A program made the position numbers and the translations under genes. Of a stretch of 64,000 nt of DNA, positions 47,925 to 60,466 are shown piece after piece; position 1 is the first letter of the stretch; each line of letters begins with the position of its first letter. The DNA is taken from positions 1,916,501-1,980,500 of the forward strand of contig JAIWND010000002.1 of the NCBI GenBank assembly GCA_025330725.1. The letters run 5' to 3'. Under the pieces are notes generated by a model. The model made no database searches, was not told the DNA's origin, and saw only the letters and a program-made list of their open reading frames with translations. The DNA comes from Chlamydoabsidia padenii. Taxonomy: Eukaryota; Mucoromycota; Mucoromycetes; Mucorales; Cunninghamellaceae.

Positions 47925-48870
47925 ATGGGTGATTGGATACAAGGTAACAATGAAATCAAAGCACCAACTTCAATCTTCTTATATATTCTTTCAAAAAGGC
48001 ATCCTAAAACGGTTTTGGTAAATGGAACAAAAAAAAAACTCCTCGAACCAACGCATCAATTGTTTTACTAACTTTCTCATTCGTACGTCAACGAAGCAGA
48101 AAAAGTAGATGGTTGGATTGGTAAACATTGGTTTATGACTTGGATTGTATGACTCTTTGATATGTTACTATAATAAAACAAGTCATTCTCTTGTATGGTA
48201 TAAATCTCAAGACAAATACATTTTGTATGGGCAAGTTACTTGGAAAAGGATTTATGAAAGTAGGCTCTAACATATACTTTGCGTCTAGGTCCTCACCACT
48301 GTGTCTTTTGGTATTCCTGCTTTGATGTTTTAAAATGGGCTGGTCAACCGCTTTACATGGTTCTTTGCGGTGTTTGTCATAATACCTGATTTGTCTGTGT
48401 GGGGTACGCCAAGGTAAGCACGATTTTAACTAGATGATTTTTTTTTGTACTAATGCCTGATCTTCATCACTCTTTGTTTAATAATTAGGTGCTATGGTCT
48501 GACTTGATGATCACATATTTATATCAACTCTTCGTGGGGACACATTGGCATCGTGGGAAACGTCTATGGATAGGTTCTCTTTTTGATCAAGTGAAGCAAA
48601 TGGCAAATTTGGTGGTGGATGACTATGGTTGGATCGATCATCAAGGTATGTCCTTACTCTAACGGGATTTGAACGCATCACATTGGTTGGCGAAGACAGT
48701 CAATAATACAAATGATATAGGTAAGACTCTTTGATCGATTGAGCTTCTGTCACTTGAACAGGTGATCAACAATATGGCTCGATCTGGCAGCTCAATGGGA
48801 TTGGATGGTCAATAAGGACAACTTTAATGTAATCGGGTGGTGGACAACACGAATAGATTAAGTGGATCGG
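47925..48870 (+). pseudogene. Probable decayed multi-exon gene, unknown product
   Basis: Begins MGDWIQ at 47925 with a GTAACA donor, downstream of a promoter-type motif. Coding-like segments follow, many flanked by splice-like sites: HSLVWYKSQDKYILYGQVTW, HHCVFWYSCFDVLKWAGQPL, a TGA, FVCVGYAK, then a clear exon VLWSDLMITYLYQLFVGTHW, RGKRLWIGSLFDQVKQMANL, VVDDYGWIDHQ. After it come VINNMARSGSSMGLDGQ and more stops. I cannot assemble a complete frame, and at least one TGA interrupts the best one. The family is not recognised. Confidence 0.35.
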
Positions 48871-49329
48871 GACAATATTGAATCGGGTGGCTCTTATTCG
48901 ACTTTGGTAGGGCTAGATTATGTATAAAGTGATAGGTGTCTCTAACTATAGAAAGTGGAACCCAACACCTCTGTATTCACGCGTAGAATAGACCCGTATT
49001 ACTTTGTTAACCTATAATTTTATTAATTAATTAATAAAAACACAAACTTTTGACTACATTACTGGTCATTTAATATATGCATAATTGGGCAATGTGTGCT
49101 GGATTAATGTATTGGAAGACAAAGTGTAGAATATATAAAAAAAGCTACAAGTTGTCTTGTTTGTTTATTTAGTTAAATAATATGGTTATAAAAGAGAAGG
49201 ATCTATACGAATGAAGAAGAGATGACTATATAACAAATGAGGATTCATCAACAAGGGGAGGGGGAAAGACAAGTAAACAGCAAAGGATGATATGTACATA
49301 AGGATACTAACTATAGTGGGTTAACAGAG
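48871..49329. other. Intergenic region, AT-rich
   Basis: Contains TTAATTAATTAATAAAA near 49022 and no coding frame; likely 3' flanks of two convergent transcripts. Confidence 0.4.
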
Positions 49330-49796
49330 TTAAAAATCTATAAGAGTAGAAGTATAACCACCCGAGGATTCATTGTAATGGGCCAAAGTCATACTATAGG
49401 GTGGTGTAGATGGTCTTGGTATGTCTGTCGTGGAGTAAGCATTACAAGGAGCATAAGCAGGAGTAGTGGCGTTGGGTGACAAGTGGTACTGCAAGGCATT
49501 GGCTTGTTGATCTATCGGCATTGCAGTGGCAGTAGTACTGGTAGTCAGTGGACATGACATTATATTGTCGTTTGCCATGGTCATGGAATCAGGTGAGCCG
49601 AATCCAGTGTTGAGACGTTTGTTGGATGTCATTAAATCAGCATCGTCCAGCTATAAGGAGATATATCAAGGAAAAAAGAGAAAGGAGTGAATAAAAACCA
49701 TGAGTTGACGTGTTTTATATTAAGTTGTCTGATAGATCTACATACCATTCGCTTCTTCGATTCATTGATTGTCGTGATTGGTGTTGCGGAGTACAT
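49330..49796 (-). CDS. Small hypothetical protein, 123 aa
   Basis: Two exons (49796-49746, 49650-49330) join in phase 0 through GTATGT and TATAG. It starts MYSATPITTINESKKRML and continues DDADLMTSNKRLN with a Ser/Thr/Pro-rich remainder and no membrane segment. The basic KKRMLDD-KRLN stretch could be a nuclear localisation signal, which is inference. An ATTTAAACGCCG motif lies 92 bp upstream of the start and supports a real transcript. Family not recognised. Confidence 0.6.
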
Positions 49797-49807
49797 GCTG
49801 TCAGAAG

Positions 49808-49839
<32 letters not shown>

Positions 49840-51454
49840 AAGAAGAAAGAGAAGAGGGAATCGGGTTTCTTTGATTTTAAGTGAATAATTTAAACGCCGC
49901 CCAACCAGGCGTAAAAAAATAGAGACCAACGGGCGTTAACTATTTTCGGATTCCGGGTAAATAAGACCATAATCACTAGTTTGACTATGCACAATTCGAT
50001 CCATCTGTTTGATAGTCTGGTAAAAAAACAAGTGAACCCCCCCCCTACTCACATATATACACGTCCATGTTAAATTTCAAGATCCCCATAAAGGGAATAA
50101 ACAGATTTTTATTTGTACGCATAAACATTAATAATAAACTAAAGTAACTTGATTTTCTATATAGCTACAATCAGATCCAAAAAGAAGTGGATTCATGCAG
50201 ATCATTTGCATTCCTTTTGTTCTTGATCCAGCAATGTCGCCTAACGAAATACAATTAAATTACGCAGTGAGTAAAGTAGTTAAAGGCCGACATTCAACCT
50301 AATTAAATGGACCACATAATAAAGACACGTATATATTCCTAAACTAACAGAAATCAAAACACAATAATGCAGATTGTAGATCATCCAGTCCAGTCGGTCA
50401 GTTTTGCATCATCCTTTTTATTCTTTGTATTACCTATTAATGATGATGAAAGTATCAGACAATAAAGCGCGGGTTATCGATGCACCACCTAAAAAGTCCC
50501 CATGTCGTCGATTCTTCTCCTTGTTCCACAGTCAACGCCAGTTTATAAATAGACGAATTCAACCCAACATCGTTATTAAGTTGATTCCCCCCCCCCAAAA
50601 AAAAGAAGTGTTTCCTTTCATGTTGGTGGTAACATGGTAGTCACCTTATTCTTGTAAAGAGATCGTCATGAGTTGCAATACCATTCAAAGTTGAAAGCAA
50701 GGCTGGTCAAGGTCAAGATTAGCACCGTTGTTCGAGTCGAATAGAGAAGAAAAAGAGAGAGAGAGAGAGAGAGAGAGAAAAAAGAAAGAAAGAAAAAATG
50801 CCTGTCGAACGGATCTCAGATTAGTAAATTGAATTCCCGACAAGCTAGGTAAATTCACATTTGATTGAAATAAACAGTACACGTTTTCATTATTTCATTA
50901 CTTTTATTGCTTTCTAAGCAAATGAACCTGTTTTGATGAAACTACTCATTTTCCCAAGGAAACAAGCCTTTTCCATTTTTGAAACCTGACCTATTTAAAA
51001 GATAATACTCGTCAATGACCTTATTCGTTTTATCACCCGATACTTTCTTTTAACTTGTACTCTAATCAAATGAGCTTCTTCACTTTTAAATCACTCACTC
51101 GAATATAACAGCGAGAATATTGAAAAAGGTGATTGGGGATGTTGTACTCATTGCCTTTATAAAACGTGGGTTGAAATTAGAGCTGGCGGGAGACGTCGCC
51201 GAATTCCGACCCCGACCCCGACCCCTTTTTTTCCACTGGAGTTGGATTTTTTTTTTTTTTTTCCTTTTCCCTTTTCCTTTTTCTTCTGCTTCATTATTTT
51301 CATTTCTGGAAACTCTTTACTTTTCTCTTTTACACTTTTTTTTATATATTCAATCTACCTCAAACACTCGAACTACTCTACTTGGATCTAGTCAAGTTTA
51401 TTTTATAGTAACATTACTTTACAACTTCAATCATCCATACCTACTCATCAACGA
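49797..51454. other. Intergenic region, about 1.65 kb
   Basis: Holds a poly-A of 30 (49808-49837), the ATTTAAACGCCG motif (49888-49899), a (GA)n run near 50753-50778, a poly-C/poly-A run near 50587-50604 and the repeated CCGACCC unit near 51208-51223. Short frames on both strands have no family signal. The last 250 bp are a pyrimidine-rich leader for the gene at 51455. Confidence 0.5.
49888..49899. promoter_or_regulatory. Motif variant ATTTAAACGCCG
   Basis: Variant with GCCG in place of CCCG, 92 bp upstream of the 123-aa protein start on the minus strand. Confidence 0.4.
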
Positions 51455-53359
51455 ATGACTGGGGCTGATACTAATAAGGCTCTGTCCGGTCCTGACAATC
51501 TTGTGGCACCAGAAATTGATCGACTCACTTGGGAATCAGCGGCTAAGAACGAACTTGATCATATTAATACTTCGAATATTATTTGGTATGTATACTATTA
51601 AATCATGAAACTCTTTATCACTTTTTACTAACCTATTTTGTTGTCACTAGGGTCCCAGCTGCCAAGCATCCTCAAATCGCCCCAACAGAATTCCTTGAAT
51701 GGATTAAAACTCATGGCAACGCAACCACTTACAACAAGCATCCTGTCCGTAGGCAAAGATCAGCTTTATCTGTCACTTATACCTCTAGCGAAGAAGAAGA
51801 CGATGACGAAGAAGACGAAGAAGACGATGAAGACGACACTAAAGGCAATGATGACGATGATAGTGATGATTACCTGGCGACTCAATTGAACTCAAATAAC
51901 TCTATCGACACAACTGATGCTCCTAATAGAAATACACTTGGTAAGGATCTTCATCGGCATGCAAAATAACAAGTCAACATAAAAGGAATGGAATAGAATA
52001 ACAATAGGATGCATACTGATTAAACTTTTTTTTTTGTTTTTGATTCGATTCGACTCGATCATGTAATTAGATCAAAAATCGACTACTTCTCCTGTTCTCT
52101 TGGCAAACCATCAAGAACGAAAATCCTTATTACGGCGCAGAGCACTCTCTTCCCGTGGTAAATCGAACAACATTAGCCGAACAGTGTCATCACTATCTGC
52201 CAAGCATGCAGGGCAAACACCTGACATCAACAATGACATAAATGGAAATAGAAGCAAAACAAGCGACATCATCCCTATTGCAGCCGACAATACCCAACTT
52301 TATGATCAACCTGTTAGTATGAATGAATGGGTGGATCTTGGTTCCATGGCTGATATCGATTCCTCTCCGCCATTCCTGCATCGAATGCACTCGGCTAAAA
52401 CACATTTGGTTGAACGACGATCACCTACTCATGAACTTTCATCTTCTTCATCACCACAGCAACAACAAGAAGAAATATCACCCGAACCGATCACAACAAG
52501 GAAAAGGAAAGGCTTACAACGGTCTGTATCGGATCGCTTCTCATGGACAACTCAATCTGATAAACAACGACCAACATGGATTCGTGGACTCTTTGATAAG
52601 TATCGAAACGGTGGATATGATAACAGCAAATCAGACTTGGCAGTGACGGAAAAGGGAACAAGAAGACCATCGACGTTATCATCATCATCAACATCATCTA
52701 TACCCATATCATCTCGTATATCTTCATTCTCTCCTCCATCGAAACCTATTCGACGCACTTCTTCTCACAACTTGATCACTTATCTCTCACGTAAACTGTC
52801 ATTCTCATCTTCCAAGTCTACTGACACCAACAACAAGAATCCTCGGCGGCGTTACTCCAAATTTTTACAACACAGAGGAAGCTCATCGAAAATTCAACCA
52901 GAAACAAAGGATATCAATCAGGGACAAAGACTACCGATACCTTTGGAAAGAGGTGTTTACAGATTATCTCATATCAAGCTGTCCAATCCTCGTCGACCAC
53001 TTCGGGAACAAGTCATCATCTCCAACTTTATGTTTTGGTACCTGTCAATCATTAATATGCACCCACATCAAATACAGCAACAGCAACTACAGGAGCAACA
53101 GCAGGAGGATCAACAACAGGATCAACAAGCTTATCAATATATCTCGACAAATAACCTCCACTCACATAATGATACCAATAGTTTACCACCTCAACCACAA
53201 CATACACCTTTGAAACGACCTACTGCCGAAACCACAAGAGATCTAAACCTCATCAGGCCTTCTTCTCCACTCTCTTCTAAATCCAAAAAGGAAAAATACA
53301 AGCCTATCCGAAACATCTACTTTAGTAAACCGTCTTTAACTAGCACTCCCTTAGAATAG
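51455..53359 (+). CDS. Hypothetical Ser-rich protein with acidic tract, 569 aa
   Basis: Three exons (51455-51585, 51651-51940, 52071-53359) join in frame. The N-terminal 75 residues look structured (LTWESAAKNELDHIN, VPAAKHPQIAPTEFLEWIKT). A run of about 25 Glu/Asp residues (about 105-140) follows, then LLRRRALSSRGKSN, several R-x-x-S sites (RSVSDRFSW, RRTSSHNLITYLSRKLS) and a Gln-rich tract near residue 480. Basic phosphosite-like repeats suggest regulation by AGC-type kinases, which is inference. Family not recognised; the WVPAAKHPQIAP-FLEW segment is the best candidate for a conserved region. Confidence 0.75.
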
Positions 53360-53519
53360 CTTCACTTTGTCAATAAAAAGAACTGGGGGGGGAGGTTTAC
53401 ATGCCATTTGAAATGCCGACTTTTTTTTTTTAGGTTTTGTCCCTCTTTTATTTTTTTTTTAGGACCTTCCTTCTTCCACTTGTTTCAAGTTATTAATTGG
53501 TCTCACTTGGATACGATTC

Positions 53520-55130
53520 ATGGGCAACACTTCGTCAAAGAAAAGCGGGAAAAGCAAACGGAATATCAGTAAAAGCCAAAGTCTACCACCACCTCGTATA
53601 GAATTACCCGACAATGAATACAGCACGAACACTACTCAGTCAGTCAGTTCCATTCTCCTGACTTCTCAACATCGACAACAAGCAGCGACAAACAACAATA
53701 TGATGACCTTGGCTCAATTGAATCCGGATTACCCAGTGAACGGCAAAACGGAAGGTGATGAAACCCAAGATACGGTGCAACGACAAGATCCTTTCCAAGG
53801 CAAAGTGGACAATCCTCAACAGCACAAATTATTAGCACAGTCTGATTATTGGCCTCCACAACAAGATATACCACAAACAATGGAAGACAACAATAATACA
53901 TTAACTAGTCATCATCAACTTACCATCAGCTCTATGAATCAACTCACGGTAAACTCGGTCAACAGTCTGAACCCCTCGTCCATCTCACCTGGTCAACTAG
54001 ACGACTATATCCAGCGGCTATTGGAAGTTGGTTATGCTTCCAAGGTACCTAAGCAACTATGTCTCAAGGCGGCAGAAATCAACACTATTTGTCGTGCAGC
54101 TATGGATATCTTTTTAAGCCAACCGGTAAGTGGATAAAGTCTATCTCCCGTTTGTAAATCGTCTCTATAAACTTATCACATTCTTTTTTACTTGATATAG
54201 TCACTCTTGGAATTATCACCACCAGTCAAAATCGTGGGCGACACACATGGTCAATATACGGATTTGATACGACTCTTTGAAATGGGTGGGTTCCCGCCTA
54301 CAAGCAATTATCTCTTTTTGGGTGATTATGTAGATCGGGGAAAACAGAGCTTGGAAACCTTTTTATTACTATTATGCTTCAAGATCAAATGGAAGGAAAA
54401 CTTTTTTTTACTGCGTGGTAATCATGAAAGTGGTAAGTCCTCCCTCTTCCCCTTATGAAAAAAGACTGCTTCTAATCCTTTTTTGTATTATTTAGGATCT
54501 GTGACCCGAGGTATGACAAACAAACCTTACCAACTGACCGAACTGATTTCTTTTCTTGTTTATTATTAATATATAGTGTATGGCTTCTATGATGAATGCA
54601 AACGTCGAAGTAGTGTCAAGGTATGGAAATCATTTGTGGATGTATTCAACACGATGCCTATTGCAGGATTGGTAGCGGGCAAGATATTTTGTGTCCATGG
54701 TGGTCTATCACCTTCCTTACACTCATTTGATGATATTCGACGCATACAACGACCTACGGATGTCCCCGATTATGGCCTACTCAACGATCTTTTATGGTCT
54801 GATCCATCTGACACCGTATTGGATTATGCCGACAATGAACGAGGTGTATCTTATGTCTTTGGAAAAAAGGTGATCAACGAATTCTTGGCGAAATTCGATG
54901 TGGATCTGGTGTGCAGGGCGCATATGGTGGTAGAAGATGGCTACGAATTCTTCAACAATCAAACCCTCGTCACTGTCTTCTCGGCTCCTAATTATTGTGG
55001 TGAATTTGATAACTTTGGTGCCATCATGAGTGTCTCGGTGGAACTTCTCTGTAGCTTTGAATTGCTTACTCCGGCTGATCACCCTTTGGCAAAGAAAAGG
55101 GCGGCGGAACAAAAGGAAAACAAGGCTTGA
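53520..55130 (+). CDS. Ser/Thr protein phosphatase, PPZ type
   Basis: Four exons (53520-54125, 54201-54432, 54496-54510, 54577-55130) give 468 aa. [11 protein letters not shown] at the N-terminus is a likely N-myristoylation site, and about 155 disordered Ser/Gln residues follow, as in yeast Ppz1. The PP1-like catalytic domain has [32 protein letters not shown], a [13 protein letters not shown] segment and [14 protein letters not shown], covering all metal-binding residues. PPZ enzymes act at the plasma membrane in salt and pH homeostasis. Exon 3 is only 15 nt. The PP1 RAHQ is RAHM here. The stop is TGA. Confidence 0.9.
54496..54510 (+). other. 15-nt microexon of the PPZ gene
   Basis: Flanked by TTTAG and GTATGA; with the preceding G it encodes GSVTR and the first base of the next Val, exactly bridging GNHES and [11 protein letters not shown]. 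Confidence 0.85.
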
Positions 55131-56106
55131 TTCCCTAACATTGATCCCCTCCCCCTTTTTTTTTACTCTTTCTCTTTTACCCTTCCAGTTGTTTTTACCC
55201 CTTCTTTTTAGTATTCATATTTAATCCACATGTACTATAGCTTTACCTTTATACTTTATCAAATAAAAAATCATACTTTATTACTACAAACTCATTCAAG
55301 TCTCAAAATATATGCATTTTAAATCCCGCTCGTTTGGGATTTAGACAGTGGTAAGGGACAGGAGTCTTTTAAAAAAGAAGTAGCTTGATCATAGGCCCCT
55401 CATGTAATTGCTGACAATGGCTTTTGAATACATATTGAACTGCTGATGGTTTATTGTCTTTATCCTTGGCATCGGATGGGGCCAGTCTTTTTTTTTTACT
55501 CCTGTCGGGATTTCAATTGTGAGTCTGCATATATCGTTGGTTCATGGGATGATCTGTCTTGCTGGGGCTCGACTAAAGGTGAAATCTGCCTTTCCAACTG
55601 GATTGGCTCACAGCATGTATACTATTATTCTTTATATCGGTGACACTTGTCTTCACAAGGATCAAGGTGATATGGGCCGAGATTCTCCGTTTTTCGGATT
55701 CCGCTCTTATGCAAATCTAGTAATTCTACAAGAGTCCTGCAAGTGATGCAATGGCAAACCATTCTCCCTCCTGAATCAATTAATGAAACTACATTTTTGA
55801 ACGCATGGATATATATTTAGTAGAAACACGGACCCGACAAGTGCCTTAAAAGTGTTGAAACCCATTGTGGGGTTGTCCTCCACAAAGTCCGCCCACCGTT
55901 GTTCGCTTGCTGGCGTCACATTTCCACCCAAATGAAAAATCTCTGTGCGGGATTTAAATATTGTTTTTTTCTTCAAGTCATCAAAAAACATTCGTTTCTA
56001 CTTTCTTCACCACTCTCTTTCTCTTTATCTTCAACTTTGACTCCCCACTCCACCTTTTTTTTTTTTTTTTTTTTAATACTTGTACTCACTCATTTAACTT
56101 GATATA
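55131..56106. promoter_or_regulatory. Intergenic region upstream of NDUFS1
   Basis: Holds AATAAA for PPZ near 55262, a perfect dyad TAAATCCC-8-GGGATTTA (55319-55342), CGGGATTTCAATT (55506-55518) and CGGGATTTAAATA (55948-55960), the last 147 bp before the NDUFS1 ATG and followed by a poly-T leader. Short frames here have no family signal. Confidence 0.5.
55319..55342. promoter_or_regulatory. Perfect dyad built from two facing motif halves
   Basis: TAAATCCC, eight bases, GGGATTTA: both arms are motif halves, which suggests recognition by a dimer. Confidence 0.4.
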
Positions 56107-58731
56107 ATGTTGCGCGTCATTAACAAGGCTAGCTTGGCGCGTAGAACCCCTGCTATGATTCATTCTGGAGGTAAGTACCCAAAAAAACAATGGATACAAT
56201 AAGACAAAGAAGTCTCACCTAAACTTCTTTAACGCCGACCAATACGACTTGCGACCTACTCTTCCAATACGGTTTTACTTACAAAAACAACAGTACGTGC
56301 CTTCTCTGCGACCACCACCAAGAAGGAAGAAGTCGAAGTGTTTATCGATGGAAAGTCTGTCATGATCGAACAAGGTGCTGCTCTGATTCAAGCATGTGAA
56401 AAGGCTGGTGCTGATGTAAGTAAAATGACGCTCAATCGGAATCTACCAATGTCGATCCACTCATACCTTCTTTATCTTAATTCGAAATTAGATTCCTCGC
56501 TTCTGTTATCACGGTAATAGCTCCCCTTCTCCATTGGACAAACCTTGATGGTTTAACTAATCTTCTTCCTTTTTTCATTAGAACGTCTCTCTGTTGCTGG
56601 TAACTGTCGTATGTGTTTGGTGGAAGTGGAACGTGCGCCCAAACCAGTGGCTTCTTGTGCCTACCCAGTGATGCCCGGTATGAAGGTGAAGACCAACAGT
56701 CCTTTGGTACATAAGGCTCGTGAAGGTGTGATGGAATTCTTACTCTACAACCATCCTTTGGACTGTCCTATCTGTGATCAAGGTGGTGAATGCGACTTGC
56801 AAGATCAATCGATGCGATATGGTAGCGATCGAGGACGATACACCGAAGAACGTGGCAAACGTGCGGTGGAAGACAAGAACTTTGGTCCTCTCATCAACAC
56901 TGAAATGACTCGTTGTATCCAATGTACTCGTTGTGTCCGTTTTGCTAACGAAGTGGCTGGTGCTCCTGAACTTGGTACTAGTGGCCGTGGTAATGACATG
57001 CAAATCTCTACTTATATTGAAAAAACAATCGACTCGGAAATGTCTGGTAATGTGATTGATCTCTGTCCTGTTGGTGCCTTGACCTCTAAGCCTTACCGTA
57101 TGACTGCTCGTCCTTGGGAATTGAAGAAATACGAAACCATTGATGTGTCTGATGCCATTGTAAGTCAAAATGAATATTGTTGGGGTGGGGAAAACACTGG
57201 TTTTTGACTAGGGAGTACCTAAACTGATCTCTTTTTTTTCGGTTATAGGGTAGCAACATTCGTCTCGATACTCGTGGTGTTGAAGTGATGCGTATTCTTC
57301 CTCGCTTGAACGATGAAATCAACGAAGAATGGATCTCTGATAAAACTCGATTCTTCTACGACGGTTTGAAGGTACAACGTCTGACCACTCCTTTGGTCCG
57401 TACTGGTGATCGATTTGTACCTGCTACTTGGGAAAATGCTTTGGGTGTGGTCGCCGAACGTCTATCATCTGTCAAGGGAAATGAAGCCAAGGCTATTGCT
57501 GGTCATCTTGCTGATGCTGAATCCATGGTTGCCCTGAAGGATCTGTTCAACCGTCTCGGATCTGACAACTTGGCTATCGATGCTCCTAACGCCGCCAAGG
57601 GTCCTTTGGCTATCAACAATGACTTCCGATCCAACTATACTCTCAACTCTACATTGGCCGGTGCTGAAGATGCCGATCTTGTCCTTTTGGTGGGCACCAA
57701 TCCTCGTCACGAAGCTCCTATCCTCAACACTCGTTTGCGAAAGGCATACCTCCATAACGGTCAAGACTTTGGTGTGATTGGTGAAGCTAGCGACTTGACT
57801 TACGACTATGATCACATTGGTGCCGATGCCTCTGCTATTGATGCTTTGTTGGATGGCTCGCATCCTTTCTCCAAGCGACTTGCTGAAGCCAAGAAGCCTT
57901 TGATCATTGTGGGCTCGGGTGTGGTTGAAAACGCAAAGGATGGTGACTATGTAATCTCCAAGGTGGCTGAATTGGCTAACAAGCACAAGAACACTCTCTT
58001 CCAAGACAACTGGAACGGCTTCAATGTGTTACAACGTGTAAGTTAGAGAAAAAAAAAAAGAAGAAGAGTAGGGTTTCAAAGGAACCAAATGATTAATGGA
58101 GGTTTTTTATTTTTTTTACTGTTAGGCTGCTTCTCGAACTGCTGCTTATGAAGTTGGTTTCGTGCCCACCTCCAAAGACGCTGCCTCTACATCATCCAAA
58201 TTCTTGTATCTTTTGAATGCCGATGAAGTCTCTGCCTCTGATATTCCCAAAGATGCGTTTGTTGTCTACCAAGGTCATCATGGTGATGTTGGTGCTCAAT
58301 ATGCTGATGTGATTCTTCCTGGTGCCGCCTTTACCGAAAAGAATGCTACTTATGTCAACACCGAAGGACGAACTCAAATTACTCGTGCTGGTGTCAATCC
58401 TCCTGCTGCTGCTCGGGAAGACTGGAAGATCATCCGGGCATTGTCTGAAGTGGCTGGCCATACTTTACCCTATGACGATTTGCCCTCCATCCGATCCCGT
58501 TTGTCTGAAATCAGTCCTGCTTTGACCCGGTATGATGTAGTAGAACCCTCCACCAATTCTGTCTTGGGTGTTCAATCTCTGCGCAAGTCGAACGTGGTCT
58601 CCAGTGGTGCTGTATTGGACAATGTTATCAAGAACTTTTACCGAACCGATCCTATTTCTCGTGCTTCCAAGACTATGGCCAAGTGTACCAAGGAATGGGT
58701 GCAAGGAAAGGAAACTGAAGCTACTGCATAA
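56107..58731 (+). CDS. NDUFS1: NADH:ubiquinone oxidoreductase 75-kDa subunit
   Basis: Six exons (56107-56170, 56294-56415, 56492-56513, 56582-57159, 57249-58037, 58126-58731) give 726 aa, the usual size. The presequence is Arg/Ala/Ser-rich. Iron-sulfur ligands are seen in order: [21 protein letters not shown] (2Fe-2S N1b), [17 protein letters not shown] (His/Cys N5 region), [10 protein letters not shown] and [14 protein letters not shown] (4Fe-4S N4). The molybdopterin-like domain includes [17 protein letters not shown] and [15 protein letters not shown]. It carries electrons from FMN toward ubiquinone in the peripheral arm of complex I in mitochondria. The 22-nt exon 3 is a microexon. Codon use is strongly biased to C/T-ending codons. 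Confidence 0.97.
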
Positions 58732-60466
58732 AGATGGTTAGGGTAGTTGATGGTATGCTCTTATTATCTTCATTTACTCATACTTTATCATACTCACATT
58801 ACACCCACTCTCATATACACTCACATACACACACACACACACACCTAGTTATTTAGCCCCTTTATCCCCAGATTATCATCAAGTTATACAATCCTCTCCT
58901 CTCCCCTCCCCCTTTTTTTTTACTTGATCATTATTATTATTACTATTATTATTATTGTTGTCAATCGATAGAATAAAAAGAACATTGTTTGTCTTCTCCA
59001 AACTAGGTGGATGGTCGAAATAGGAAATGCATTATCCAGTTTTTTTTTTTTTAATAGGGGTGACCAGGGGAATAGACGTCGATCTATTTTATTATTTGTC
59101 TTTTTAACTACACATCATCACGCGACAAGGTGACAAGCAAGGAGACCTACGTATCTTTATACTGAAGTATAAGAGTGTCCCAGTAAAAGCATCTAGCGGG
59201 ATTTGAAATATAAGGACATCTCCTCCGGATTACCAAGATAGGGGGGGGAGACTTTAACTGCATGGCTCCTGAAAGAGGAAGAACGCAGAGGCCATTAGAA
59301 CTTCTGTCCAAGTTTGGAAAATAACCCGACTCTCCTTTATCAAACCTACATGTATATGTTTATTGTTCTTTCTCCATCTATCATCGATTTTCAAATCCCG
59401 ATAGTCATGCAGCTTCTAGATGCTGATAAAAGTGAGTCTTTTTTACATGCATGCATACTCCTAACTTGCCTTTGATACTCAATTTCTACTCCCGTCATAA
59501 ATAAAACAAAGCTTAACTTTACTTTAAAGCTGCCAAACTTTATAGAACAGATAATGATGATTTTCAAATACGTTACTTGATTAATAGGAAAAGCGGTTTT
59601 AAGGTACAAAAAGGCAAAAAAAAAAGATCATGCCAAAAGGGTTTTCAAACGCCGCGTTTGGACCATACGAGATGAATGGACAACATACAAAGTTGATTCT
59701 CTTGATAAAGGAGGTGGATGATCTTTCAAAAAAAAAAGAAGGGTTTGGATCTTTCTATATATAGTAGCGTTAGGACATTCAATTCTCCCTTTTCTTGACG
59801 AGTCCTGTCAACATGGGATCAGGAAAAGTCTTTTCTTTTTCGTTGTTTACTTATTCACCCATGGTTACAAAGTATATATTATTTATATCTTCCCCCCTTT
59901 TCATTGATTTGAAAAATAATGCATTTTCAAATCCCGCTTTGCTGAAAAGAGGGAGGCATGTTATCGTCAGTCTATGATGGCTCAGTAATAAGTTTATTAA
60001 ATCATCATACATTGACATCTACTTTAATCACTATTCTAATTTATAGTATCCCTTACACTTGAAAAGAAACGTCAAGACGATGAAATCATGGGGTGAAAAG
60101 AGGAGAAAGTGATGGGGTCATTAAGGAGAAATGGTTGATGTTCGGATGAAACTAGTCAAAAGAAAGAAGAAGAAAAAAGAGAAAAAGAGAAAAACGTGCG
60201 TTGTAAAGGTGTGTCCATTGCATGTTTCGTGTGTCTTTATCCACCCATGAGTGGTAATAAGTCATCCCTGTCTATTCACCCCCCCCCTTTTTTTTTCTGG
60301 GACCGTGCTTGATCTAGTATAAATTCGACTTTCAACGCTTCTGGGTTTGAATTTACTTCTTTCTCTTATTCTTTCCACTTTTTTTTTATTTTTTTATTCA
60401 CTACTCTTCTTTTTTTATATATTGTATAACTTTATTCTTTATCGCCTTTCTATTTATAATATAACC
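58732..60466. other. Intergenic region, 1.7 kb, with four motif copies
   Basis: Contains a (CA)n run near 58826-58842, a (TAT)n run near 58931-58955, and motif copies at 59197-59209 (CGGGATTTGAAAT), 59388-59400 (TTTTCAAATCCCG), 59642-59654 (TTTTCAAACGCCG) and 59924-59936 (TTTTCAAATCCCG). No protein frame is credible. Repeated promoter-type motifs without genes may mark non-coding transcripts, or this may be a large upstream region for the C2H2 factor. Confidence 0.5.

Noticed and set aside
60347..60466. Upstream in-frame ATG of the C2H2 factor
   Set aside because: Encodes a Phe/Leu/Tyr run from a T-rich leader; ATG 60467 has the better context.
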